From: Alistipes provencensis
GTDB lineage: Bacteria > Bacteroidota > Bacteroidia > Bacteroidales > Rikenellaceae
Direction of reading: 5' to 3'
Length of the DNA stretch: 64,000 bases
NCBI RefSeq assembly: GCF_900083545.1
Contig: NZ_LT559262.1
Span: 2,389,673-2,453,672, forward strand
How positions within the stretch are numbered: position 1 is the first letter of the stretch; every line of letters begins with the position of its first letter. The notes under the pieces are model-generated. The model made no database searches and had not been told where the DNA came from. It saw only the letters and a program-made list of their open reading frames with translations. The position numbers and the translations under genes are program-made. Shown piece by piece: positions 17,425 through 25,242 of this stretch.

Positions 17425-17432
17425 CAAAGATA
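17425..17432 (-). promoter_or_regulatory. Promoter of riboswitch 2, -7 element
   Basis: TATCTTTG on the minus strand is an exact TAnnTTTG match, placing initiation near 17417, at the 5' end of the aptamer. Confidence 0.7.
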
Positions 17433-17438
17433 CGGGAA

Positions 17439-17480
17439 AATCCGTAAAAAGCCGCATCGTTGTGCGGCTTTTTACGGATT
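17439..17480 (-). terminator. Strong terminator after the TIM-barrel lipoprotein gene
   Basis: An 18-bp perfect stem (17439-17456 with 17463-17480), arms AATCCGTAAAAAGCCGCA and its complement, loop TCGTTG. It lies 20 bases beyond the stop of the gene at 17500 and ends the long minus-strand array. It also overlaps where a -33 box of the riboswitch promoter would lie. Confidence 0.8.
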
Positions 17481-17499
17481 CCGGTCGTGGAGGCGGAGC

Positions 17500-18774
17500 C
17501 TACCACATGTAGAGCACCATGTCGCCCGGGTCGAGCGTCAGCGTGCGCTGGTCGTTCGAGGCGAGCTGTACGGAGCCGTCCTTGCGGATGCGGCGTACAT
17601 GCGGCTGCGTGCCGATGTTGAGGTAGCATTTTTCGTTGATGCTGGTGTTGACCACCATCATGAAGTGGTAGTCGTGGTTCTCGAAGAACGAAACGCACGC
17701 CGTGTTGGTGTCGCGGCCTACCGACAGTTCGGTGATCTCGGCGGGCAGTGCGCCCAGCGCATGGGTGTCCAGCGGCAGCGGGGTGCCCATGTGGTAAACG
17801 CCCGTCACCTTGTTGCCCTTGAATACCCATGCCAGCCGCTGTACCTCGTCGAGCAGCGACTTCACGAGGTCGTAGGTCTCGGTGCGGGTGCCGTCCTCGG
17901 CGATCGGGCCGTTGCGGTATTTCCAGATTTCGGGGTCGGCCACCGTCGGAGTCCAGTAGGTGAAGCACTGAAGGGCCTGTGTGCCGTAGGCGAGGTTGCT
18001 GTAAGCCTGAAGGCGCAGGTCGTCGAGGGTCGGCTGCGGGTAGCTGGTGTGGGGTACGGTGAGCATGAAGCTCCAGAACTCCATTCCCGAGCGGAGCGCC
18101 CGGTCGCGGACGATCTCCAGACACTGATACCATTCGCCGAGGATTTGCCGCGGACTGTCCGCGACGTTCGGGTCCTTGATGATCGGGTATTTGTCGAACG
18201 AGAGGAACGTGATTTCGGGAACCTCGGCCATGTAACGGTCGATGTACTCGTTGTAGTCCTTCACGCCGAGGGCCGCATAGTGCTCGGGGCCGCCCGTGGG
18301 GAAGATGTTGGCATAGCAGATGTGGTTTCTGTCCACATGCTGGATGTCGGACATCATTTTGGACATGTTTGCGAACTGCGTCGGGTGGGGTTCGTCCATG
18401 ACGAAGTATCCGGCCAGCGCAGGATGGCTCTTCAGCCGGTTTACGGCATCGAGACGCTTGCTTTCCGTATAGAGTTCATCGCACTCGACGATAAGCTTGA
18501 TATTGGTTTTGGCGGCGTAGTCGAGGCACTTGAGGGCTGTCTCGACGTTGCCCATGCGCGAATAGTTGAGCGTGATGCCCATCTGCTCGGCCTCTTGGAA
18601 GCGCTCGACGCTGGCGAACGACGAACGCACGCCGTGCCATGCCACTACGGGAATCTTCTCCGAGGCGGGGATTTGCGTGGGGTAGTCGTTCGATTTGCCG
18701 CCGTCGTCGTCCTTGCAGCCGGCAAGGGCTGCGAGCGATCCGGCGATCAGGGCGGTCATAAGGAGATGTTTCAT
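17500..18774 (-). CDS. Secreted TIM-barrel lipoprotein, glycoside hydrolase-like, family unassigned
   Basis: A 424-residue lipoprotein (MKHLLMTALIAGSLAALAGC, Cys at 20, then KDDD as in surface-exported proteins). The sequence alternates strand and helix like a TIM barrel: IPVVAWHGV, MGITLNYSRMGNVETALKCL, IKLIVECDELY, LAGYFVMDEPHP (a Glu at a strand-4-like position), ITFLSFDKYPI, GMEFWSFMLTVPHTSYPQP, GTQALQCFTYWTP. The end, about 350-424, is a beta sandwich (ACVSFFENHDYHFMMVVNTS). This resembles GH42/GH-A-like enzymes but I cannot name the family or substrate. It is the last gene of the minus-strand array and starts 21 bases after the upstream gene. Confidence 0.6.
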   Translation of the reverse strand: MKHLLMTALIAGSLAALAGCKDDDGGKSNDYPTQIPASEKIPVVAWHGVRSSFASVERFQEAEQMGITLNYSRMGNVETALKCLDYAAKTNIKLIVECDELYTESKRLDAVNRLKSHPALAGYFVMDEPHPTQFANMSKMMSDIQHVDRNHICYANIFPTGGPEHYAALGVKDYNEYIDRYMAEVPEITFLSFDKYPIIKDPNVADSPRQILGEWYQCLEIVRDRALRSGMEFWSFMLTVPHTSYPQPTLDDLRLQAYSNLAYGTQALQCFTYWTPTVADPEIWKYRNGPIAEDGTRTETYDLVKSLLDEVQRLAWVFKGNKVTGVYHMGTPLPLDTHALGALPAEITELSVGRDTNTACVSFFENHDYHFMMVVNTSINEKCYLNIGTQPHVRRIRKDGSVQLASNDQRTLTLDPGDMVLYMW

Positions 18775-18795
18775 GGTTGAATTGAGGTATTGGGA

Positions 18796-20604
18796 TTAAT
18801 ACTTGAAGATGTAACGGTAGCGGAAGCGGTCGCCCGGGGCCGAATCGCCGTCGCGCATGCATTCGCGGATGTCGCCGTCGGCGACGGCGTTGTCGATCCA
18901 CTTGAAATCGACCGTGAAGTCCCTCACATCGGTGATGCCGAGCTCCGAGAGCGGGATGGCGATCTCCATCTGGTTGCCCGAGACGGCGTAGTCGACCGTC
19001 GCGGCCTCCTCCCAGTCCCAGCCGCCCTTCGAACGCTGGAGCGTGGTCCGGTTCTCGCCGACGACCCGGTTGTTGACCACCCATTGGAATCCTTCCCACG
19101 CGGGAGCCGTACTGCCCTTCACCGAGATGAAGAGCCGCATCCAGTTGCGGTCGGTGCGGGGCGTGATGGGTTCGGCGGTCTCCACATGGAAGAAGAGCGA
19201 CTTGCAGTCCGTGGCGACCTTGGCATAGCAGATGTCGTTGCGCCCGGTGTTGTTCGTGAGGCTGATGTTCTTGTAGCCGAAGCCCCAGTGGTTGCGCGGC
19301 CGGGTGTCGCCCTTGTAATCCTTGTAGCGGGTTCCGAGGTCCGTCCAGTCGTCGAACTTGCCGTCGACGGCGATCTCGTGAATCTCCTTTACCGGCTCGA
19401 CCGGCGTGACGCCCTTGTAGCGGCGCACATAGTCGGCCATATAGTAATAGTAGACGTCGGTGAAATCGTCGGCGCAGGGCTCGATGTCGCGGCTGAACTC
19501 GTGGTTGTAGCAGTCGATGAACGTGGCGCCCGTGTTTCCCTGACGCTGGGCCACCCACTCGTTCCATCCCGTGAGGAAGATCAGGTCGGGGTCGCATTCG
19601 AGGGCCCGTTCGAACTGCTGTTTGAAATAGGTTCCCGCGGCGCGCTGTTCGGCCGTGGGGTTCGCGGGCTGGTGGCCGCCGTAGCCGTTGGGCGAATTGC
19701 CCGTGTAGCTGCGGCCGATGTTCCAGACCGGGTGGCTGGCCACCATGACGGGCATCTCCTCCTTCACGTTGCGCTGCGGCGAAAATTCGCCCCATGCCCA
19801 GCGGTTCGTCCCGTCGCCGTACCAGTTGCCGCCGTAATTGTACTGGGTGTCGAACCACGCGTAGCGGAACGTGAGGCGGCTGGCAACTCCGTTCCCGTAA
19901 TCCCCGGGAGGTGCGAGAAGCAGCGGTTTGCCGTCGAGTTCATACCACAGGCGGTCGTAGTCGCTGTTGCTGTAGAGCGTCAGCAATTCTTTGACCACCG
20001 GGGCGGGGTTCGTGTTGAGGATGAACGATATCTGCGGCCGGGGATTGCCTTCGCGCATCATCTGGACATAGACGTCGCAGAGCGTTTTGACCACCGGAAG
20101 GTAGGCGTAGCCGTTCGTCACGTCGATGAAGATCACGTCGACGCCTGCTTCGGAAAGCATCTGGGCGTGGCGGCGGATTATCCATGTGTCGTTGGAAACG
20201 TAGTAGTCCAGATAGGGCTTGCCCCAATGGTGCATGGCGCCTCCGGGACCGAAGGGGATGTCGGCCGGGTTGCTGTGCCCCTTTTCCAGTTCGCTGATGT
20301 CGTAGGGCGACCGGGTGTCCGTGGCTTTCGGCGGGATGATGTCGCCGCCGAAATAGTCGCCGACGTCGTAGCCGTGGGCGCCCAGCCAGATGAAGTAGAA
20401 GATGCCGACTTTCTTGTCACGCAGCGTCTTATGGCGGTAATCGAAAGCGATCTCTTTGCCTGCGGGGTCGATCGCTACCAGCGATTCGTTCCCGTATGTA
20501 ACCACCTCGCCCGGTGTCGGTCCCGGATCGGGACCGGGGTCGGAGCCGGATTTCGAGCAGGCGAACAGGGCGAGCAGGAGGAACGGGATGGTTTTTCTCA
20601 TCAT
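18796..20604 (-). CDS. GH99/GH71-like lipoprotein with C-terminal CBM9-like domain
   Basis: A 602-residue lipoprotein (MMRKTIPFLLLALFAC, then a SDPGPDPGPTPG linker). Residues 60-400 resemble GH99/GH71-type barrels: KVGIFYFIWLGAHG near the start, then MLSEAGVDVIFIDVTNG, GKPLLLAPPGDY and the strongly typical DLIFLTGWNEWVAQRQG. Residues 405-602 look like a CBM9/DOMON-like sandwich (EIAVDGKFDDWTDLG, SLFFHVETAEPI, MEIAIPLSELGI). GH99 enzymes act inside alpha-mannan-type chains, but the exact family is not certain. It follows the Ig-EEP gene by 23 bases in the same operon. An ATG one codon downstream is equally possible. Confidence 0.7.
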   Translation of the reverse strand: MMRKTIPFLLLALFACSKSGSDPGPDPGPTPGEVVTYGNESLVAIDPAGKEIAFDYRHKTLRDKKVGIFYFIWLGAHGYDVGDYFGGDIIPPKATDTRSPYDISELEKGHSNPADIPFGPGGAMHHWGKPYLDYYVSNDTWIIRRHAQMLSEAGVDVIFIDVTNGYAYLPVVKTLCDVYVQMMREGNPRPQISFILNTNPAPVVKELLTLYSNSDYDRLWYELDGKPLLLAPPGDYGNGVASRLTFRYAWFDTQYNYGGNWYGDGTNRWAWGEFSPQRNVKEEMPVMVASHPVWNIGRSYTGNSPNGYGGHQPANPTAEQRAAGTYFKQQFERALECDPDLIFLTGWNEWVAQRQGNTGATFIDCYNHEFSRDIEPCADDFTDVYYYYMADYVRRYKGVTPVEPVKEIHEIAVDGKFDDWTDLGTRYKDYKGDTRPRNHWGFGYKNISLTNNTGRNDICYAKVATDCKSLFFHVETAEPITPRTDRNWMRLFISVKGSTAPAWEGFQWVVNNRVVGENRTTLQRSKGGWDWEEAATVDYAVSGNQMEIAIPLSELGITDVRDFTVDFKWIDNAVADGDIRECMRDGDSAPGDRFRYRYIFKY

Positions 20605-20627
20605 TTTGTCAGTCGTTTTTTAAGGTT

Positions 20628-22247
20628 CTATTGCGGAAACTGCACTTCGAACGTGATCAGCAGTCCCCGGTGGTCGCTGGGCCATACGCCGCCCACGGGT
20701 TCGATCAGCTCCTCGGCCTTATTGACGAACTGGTCTTCGATGATGGCGCTCTTGGAGATCATCGCCGAGGGACCCATGATCTGGGCCTTCTTGGGGGCGA
20801 ACTTAGCATCGGGACGGTAGTAAACGAAGTCGATGCGGTCGCGCTCGTCGGCTTCCGCGGCCCACTGGGTCTCTTTCCGGGCGTCCCTGTTGTGTACGGG
20901 CCACGTCACGGCCGGATGGGTCGCCGGGTCGGGATAGACCGTCCGGTAGGCATCCTGCATGCCGTCGGCGTAGCAGACTGTCGAGATGGGCCATGCCACC
21001 ACGCAGCCGTTGTGCTCGTACTTGTCTTTCATGGCTTCGGTCCAGTCGAGGTGCGAGGGCTGGTTGAGGTCGCCGCCGAAGATGCAGAGGCGTCCCTGCG
21101 CTTGCTGGGTCTTGGTGTCGGCCGTGAGGTCCTTGGCAATCTGCGTGCGGCCCGACAGTTCCTCACGTTCGAGGATGAAATCGACGTCGGTGATCGGTCC
21201 GTCGGTGAGTTTGTCCCAGCCGTAGGGCGAGGAGCCGTCGCCGTAACCGCGCGGCAGGTAGCAGGCGTAATACATGTGGTAGGCGTGCGAGGCATAGATG
21301 GCCATCTGCTGTCCGTAGAAGTCGATCACCGTGCGGTAGAACCACGGGCTGTTGTTCACGGCGTCGGTTGAGAGCACCTGATGGCGCGTCAGCAGGCCGC
21401 GGGTGCCGCTGCCTCCCTTGCAGGTATAGGTGTAGCGGATGCCGGTGCGCTTGTACAGTTCGGCGGCTACGGCGCTCAGGATCGTGCGTGCGTTATCCTC
21501 CGAGGTGAATTCGCAGAACGATGCGGCGTCGGGTTTCAGTTCGGCAAGCTGCTTGATAAGCGCCTCCTGCCCGTTGTTGACATTGGCAATGCCCTCCCAG
21601 AGATTGAGCTGCAGGAACGTGAATTCGCGGACAGCGGCGGGCGAATAGACTTCGATGTCGCAGTTGGCGCTGACCGATCCGAGCGTTGCCGAGATGACGG
21701 CGCGCCCCTCGGCGACGCCCGTGATGCGGCCGTTCTGGTCGACGGAAGCCACTGCGGTCTTGTCGCTCGACCAGACGACGGGACCCTCGACGGTCGCATT
21801 CTCGGGAACGAGTTTCGCCGTGAGGTCCAGCGTCTTGCCTTTGGCGATGGCGGCGATCGGGATCGAAATTTCGATCTTTTCGAGCGCGATGGGTGCGGCG
21901 ACTACGGTGACCTCGCATGAAGCGGTCACGTCGCCGCATTTGGCCCTGACGGTCGTTGTACCGGCGGCGACGCCCGTTACCGTTCCGTCGTCGTCGATCC
22001 GGGCGGTCTTCGAATCTTCGCTCGACCAGCGGAGACCTTCGATCGAGGCCGTCTCGGGCGTGGCCGCGGCGGTCAGCTTGGCGCTCTGTCCGGCCGTCAG
22101 CGTGAGGGGCGACGGCGCGATGGTGATTGCCGTCAGTTTGTCGGGATCGGCGGGCGTTTGGCCCGATTTGCTTTCCGAACACGATACGGTGACTGCCAAT
22201 GCACTCAGGCAGACCAGCATCGCGTAACGCAGAATGTTGCTTTTCAT
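20628..22247 (-). CDS. Ig-like (BIG2) plus endonuclease/exonuclease/phosphatase-fold lipoprotein
   Basis: A 539-residue lipoprotein (signal to VTVSC, Cys at 23). Two BIG2 repeats follow (about 40-115 and 120-200; LRWSSEDSKTARIDDDGTVTGV and VVWSSDKTAVASVDQNGRITGV). Residues 210-539 form an EEP domain: LQLNLWEGI, a metal-binding Glu in SFCEFTS, IFGGDLNQPSHLDW, DRIDFVYYRP and the catalytic His in WPSDHRGLLI. EEP enzymes cleave phosphodiester or phosphomonoester bonds in nucleic acids, inositol phosphates or sphingomyelin. In a surface glycan locus a phosphodiester-bearing glycan or glycolipid is the more sensible target, which is inference. The catalytic set looks complete. Confidence 0.8.
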   Translation of the reverse strand: MKSNILRYAMLVCLSALAVTVSCSESKSGQTPADPDKLTAITIAPSPLTLTAGQSAKLTAAATPETASIEGLRWSSEDSKTARIDDDGTVTGVAAGTTTVRAKCGDVTASCEVTVVAAPIALEKIEISIPIAAIAKGKTLDLTAKLVPENATVEGPVVWSSDKTAVASVDQNGRITGVAEGRAVISATLGSVSANCDIEVYSPAAVREFTFLQLNLWEGIANVNNGQEALIKQLAELKPDAASFCEFTSEDNARTILSAVAAELYKRTGIRYTYTCKGGSGTRGLLTRHQVLSTDAVNNSPWFYRTVIDFYGQQMAIYASHAYHMYYACYLPRGYGDGSSPYGWDKLTDGPITDVDFILEREELSGRTQIAKDLTADTKTQQAQGRLCIFGGDLNQPSHLDWTEAMKDKYEHNGCVVAWPISTVCYADGMQDAYRTVYPDPATHPAVTWPVHNRDARKETQWAAEADERDRIDFVYYRPDAKFAPKKAQIMGPSAMISKSAIIEDQFVNKAEELIEPVGGVWPSDHRGLLITFEVQFPQ

Positions 22248-22278
22248 GGTTTATGGTGTTAGGTTCTTTTTTGTTCGG

Positions 22279-23148
22279 TTATTCGATCTTCACGAGTCCC
22301 TGCCAGGCGCAGTGGTGCTCGGTGATCCCTTTTTCGTCCATCCAGCGGCGGGTCTCGGGGGTCTTCATCCACGCCGTGTCGTAGCCTTCGCCCACGTCGT
22401 TGTTCCAGACCCACAGGGGCGTGGGCCAGAGGCAGGCGCGGAAGCGGACCGTGCGGTAGAACTCTTCGCGGACCCCCATCTGCCCGTGGTGGGCCATCTG
22501 GATGTAGTCGCAGTCGAGTTCCTTTTGCGGAACGCTGCGCAGCAGGCGGTCGCCGCTCTCCTCGCCCGTGTCGGCGAGCATCAGCAGCGATTTGCGCTTG
22601 TCCCAGAGCCGCAGCACGATGCTGGCGTTGTTGTAGGCGTTGACCAGCGTCGCGGGGTCGTTGACCTGCAGGACTTTGAGATGCAATCCGTCGAGACGCA
22701 TTTCCCGGCCCGGCTTTGTGAGGTTTTCGACGTGCAGGCCCGAGGCCGCGAGTGCTTCGAGGTAGGCGTCGGCCAGCTTCCGGCGGTTGAGGTCGGTGTC
22801 CAGTTGCGCGTCGCTCATCGGCGACTGCCAGACGGTCCCGATTTCGATGCCGCCGGGGGCGCGCAGAATCTCGGTGAGGGCGCCCATGTGGTCGACATGG
22901 GGATGCGTCACAAACCACCACTCCACGCGGTTGCCCAGCGCCGCGAGGAAGCCCCGCAGGTAGGGGGCGTCGGCCGCCGTGCCGCCGTCGATCACCACGA
23001 CGCGCCCTGCATCGGTGCGGATCACATAGGAGTTCATCTGCGAGGGCCCCTGCGGAGGCAACTGCCAGAGCGTGAAGCCCGGGCGCGCGGCCCACGACTG
23101 AAAACAGCCTGCGGCGAAGAACAGCGAAAGGAGCAGTTTGCGCAGCAT
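22279..23148 (-). CDS. Secreted metallo-beta-lactamase-fold hydrolase
   Basis: A 289-residue protein with a cleavable signal (LLLSLFFAAGCFQSWA). The MBL metal motif is FVTHPHVDHMGAL (HxHxDH, about residues 80-90), with an upstream VVVIDGG strand and downstream ligands in LLMLADTGEESGD and MAHHG. It belongs with the ComEC/phosphodiesterase-like MBL group rather than beta-lactamases. Substrate is unknown. It lies 4 bases after the first GH36 gene's stop-start junction, so it is co-translated within the operon. Together with the EEP protein it gives this locus two predicted secreted phosphoester hydrolases. Confidence 0.8.
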   Translation of the reverse strand: MLRKLLLSLFFAAGCFQSWAARPGFTLWQLPPQGPSQMNSYVIRTDAGRVVVIDGGTAADAPYLRGFLAALGNRVEWWFVTHPHVDHMGALTEILRAPGGIEIGTVWQSPMSDAQLDTDLNRRKLADAYLEALAASGLHVENLTKPGREMRLDGLHLKVLQVNDPATLVNAYNNASIVLRLWDKRKSLLMLADTGEESGDRLLRSVPQKELDCDYIQMAHHGQMGVREEFYRTVRFRACLWPTPLWVWNNDVGEGYDTAWMKTPETRRWMDEKGITEHHCAWQGLVKIE

Positions 23149-23152
23149 GGTT

Positions 23153-25231
23153 TTACTTTTTACCGTATTTAATCAGCAGCGACGAGCGCGGCTGTCCGAT
23201 GCTCATGGTGAAACCGTCCATCAACTGCCGGCCCGTGGCCTCCACGCGGTCGTCGTTGTCGGCGTTCTCCAGCACATAGGTCGCTTCGGGCTCCAGCCCG
23301 CGGAAGCGCACGACTTTCTGTTCCTCTGTCGAGAGGTCGCGGCGGAAAGCCACCACATAACCCGTCTGGTCCGAGGGGCGCAGGAGCTGATAGGCCAGCC
23401 AGATGTCGTCGCCCGTCATGTCGCCGTAACCCGTCAGCGGGTAGAAATCCTCGTAGAAGTAGGGGCGCACGGCGGCGAACTCGGCCATGCGGCGCTGCAT
23501 CTCGGGGATCGACGCATCGGCGTTCGATATCTTCCAGTTGTAGATGATCGTGGCGCTGAGGCTCGAGCGGAAGGTGAAGGCGTCGGATTTCTGCGTGCCG
23601 GTCCCGTGCACGGGCAGCCACATGTTCAGCCCGTAGGTGTGGCACTGGTAGCCGATCGGCTCGCCGTAGTTGTAGTCGGTGCGCCAGAGCGGTGCCGACC
23701 GCGAGGTCGATTCGAGGTCGATGCGGCGGCCTCCCGAGGCGCAGTTGTCGATCAGGAGCCCCGGAAACTCGGCCCGCAGGTAGTCCCAGAAGGCGTAGAG
23801 CCCCTCGATGTAGCGGATTTCGCAGATGCCCACACGGTCGGGCTGGTCGTTGGCGTACCAGAAACCCTCGGGGTCGATGTTGAAATCCTGCCGGTAGTAG
23901 TCGATGTTGTTGTCGCGGATGAGCCGGGCGATCTGCTCGCAGAACCATGTGCGGGCCACGGGGTCGCCCAAGTTGAAAAGGAACGAATCGACGCTTCCGC
24001 GCTTCACCCAGCCCGGCTGGGCGGCTTTGCCGCTGGCGTCGAGCATGAACTCGGGGTGCTGCATGGCCCAGTCGGAATCCTTCATCACGCGCTCGGGCTC
24101 GAACCATACCATGAACTTGCAGCCGGCGCGGTGCACCTCGTCGCCCACGGGACCGAGGCCCTGCGGGAAGCGCACGCTGTCCACCGACCAGTTGCCCACG
24201 GTGTTGGCCCAGTTGTAGCCGTTCTTCCAGTCGGCGGCCTTGCTGTACCATCCGGCGTCGAGCCAGAAGACCTGAGGCAGCAGGCCGAACTGCTTGTAAC
24301 GTTTCACGAGCGCCGTGGCGTAATCGGCCGTCATGCAGGTGTATTCGTTGCAGGGGGCGGGATCGCCGTAGTTGAAGCTCGAACAGATCGGGAATACGGC
24401 CGGCTTGCCGTCGGCCGTGGGGTGGTGGTGGGCCAGCAGGAAGCGGCGCAGGAGGTTCTGGCCGTCCATGCGGTCGTCGCCCTGCCACAGGAGCATGGCC
24501 GTCGAAGGAGTGCGGATCTCCTCGCCCGGAAGCAGGTAAGCGGACAGGTTCTTCATGCCGGTCGCCACGCTGACGGCGTTCTCCGCCGGGCGTGCGATGT
24601 CGGCTTTCCAGTTACCGGTCCATCCGATGGCTACGACCATGCCTCCCGTGGGCAGTTGGACGTTGAAGAAAGGAAAGGCGTGCGACGACGAGCGTCCGCC
24701 CTGCGGGTGCATCGAGTGCACGTCGCCCACGGCCAGTTCGCGCGAACGGGCGTGGAAGTCGGCTTTCGAGACGTGGCTTCCGTCTGCGTAGTGGAGCAGA
24801 TAGGTCCCCTTGGCCGTCGATTCGGGGGTGATGTCCACGACCTTCACCTGCTCGATCTTCGGGGTGTTCCCGCCGGAGGTGTTGCGGAAGCGGAGCACCC
24901 ACTCCATGGCGTTGAAGTCCGCGAAGGTCTTCACGCGGCACTCGACGGCGAGCCCCGTCGCGGGGTCGGTATAGGTGTATACGCGCTCGGTGACGTTCCG
25001 CTCCGTTGCGGGAAGCGTCTCGGCGGCGTATTTCCATTTGGCGATCGTCTTGCCCGAGGGTATGCCCCCGTAGACGAACGAGAAGGGCGGCACCTTGCCT
25101 TTGGCGAAAGCCCCGGCGACCCATTTTTCACATTCGGCGCCCTTGGCGGGGATGCGCAGACGCGACTGGGCGGAGGTCTGTACGGCGGTCAGCAGGAGTG
25201 TTGCAAGCAGCAGTCTGAATAGGTATTTCAT
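23153..25231 (-). CDS. Alpha-galactosidase-like, GH36 (paralogue 1)
   Basis: A 692-residue secreted enzyme (signal to TSAQ). It has an N-terminal beta supersandwich (about 30-310) and a catalytic barrel (about 315-600). The nucleophile Asp is in DYYRQDFNIDPEGFW and the acid/base Asp in LLIDNCASGGRRIDLES; FMVWFEPERV is also typical of GH36/clan D. The predicted reaction is release of terminal alpha-galactose or alpha-N-acetylgalactosamine. It is a tandem paralogue of the next gene, with 11 bases between them. The two share the order PPFSF, FPFFN, GWTG, the CHTYGLN block and PRSSLLIKY at the end. Confidence 0.88.
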   Translation of the reverse strand: MKYLFRLLLATLLLTAVQTSAQSRLRIPAKGAECEKWVAGAFAKGKVPPFSFVYGGIPSGKTIAKWKYAAETLPATERNVTERVYTYTDPATGLAVECRVKTFADFNAMEWVLRFRNTSGGNTPKIEQVKVVDITPESTAKGTYLLHYADGSHVSKADFHARSRELAVGDVHSMHPQGGRSSSHAFPFFNVQLPTGGMVVAIGWTGNWKADIARPAENAVSVATGMKNLSAYLLPGEEIRTPSTAMLLWQGDDRMDGQNLLRRFLLAHHHPTADGKPAVFPICSSFNYGDPAPCNEYTCMTADYATALVKRYKQFGLLPQVFWLDAGWYSKAADWKNGYNWANTVGNWSVDSVRFPQGLGPVGDEVHRAGCKFMVWFEPERVMKDSDWAMQHPEFMLDASGKAAQPGWVKRGSVDSFLFNLGDPVARTWFCEQIARLIRDNNIDYYRQDFNIDPEGFWYANDQPDRVGICEIRYIEGLYAFWDYLRAEFPGLLIDNCASGGRRIDLESTSRSAPLWRTDYNYGEPIGYQCHTYGLNMWLPVHGTGTQKSDAFTFRSSLSATIIYNWKISNADASIPEMQRRMAEFAAVRPYFYEDFYPLTGYGDMTGDDIWLAYQLLRPSDQTGYVVAFRRDLSTEEQKVVRFRGLEPEATYVLENADNDDRVEATGRQLMDGFTMSIGQPRSSLLIKYGKK

Positions 25232-25242
25232 GGCTTAAGGCG

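Noticed and set aside
18790..20820. A 676-codon plus-strand open frame opposite the GH99/71-like gene.
   Set aside because: Antisense shadow, runs past the real gene's end into the next one, no family match.
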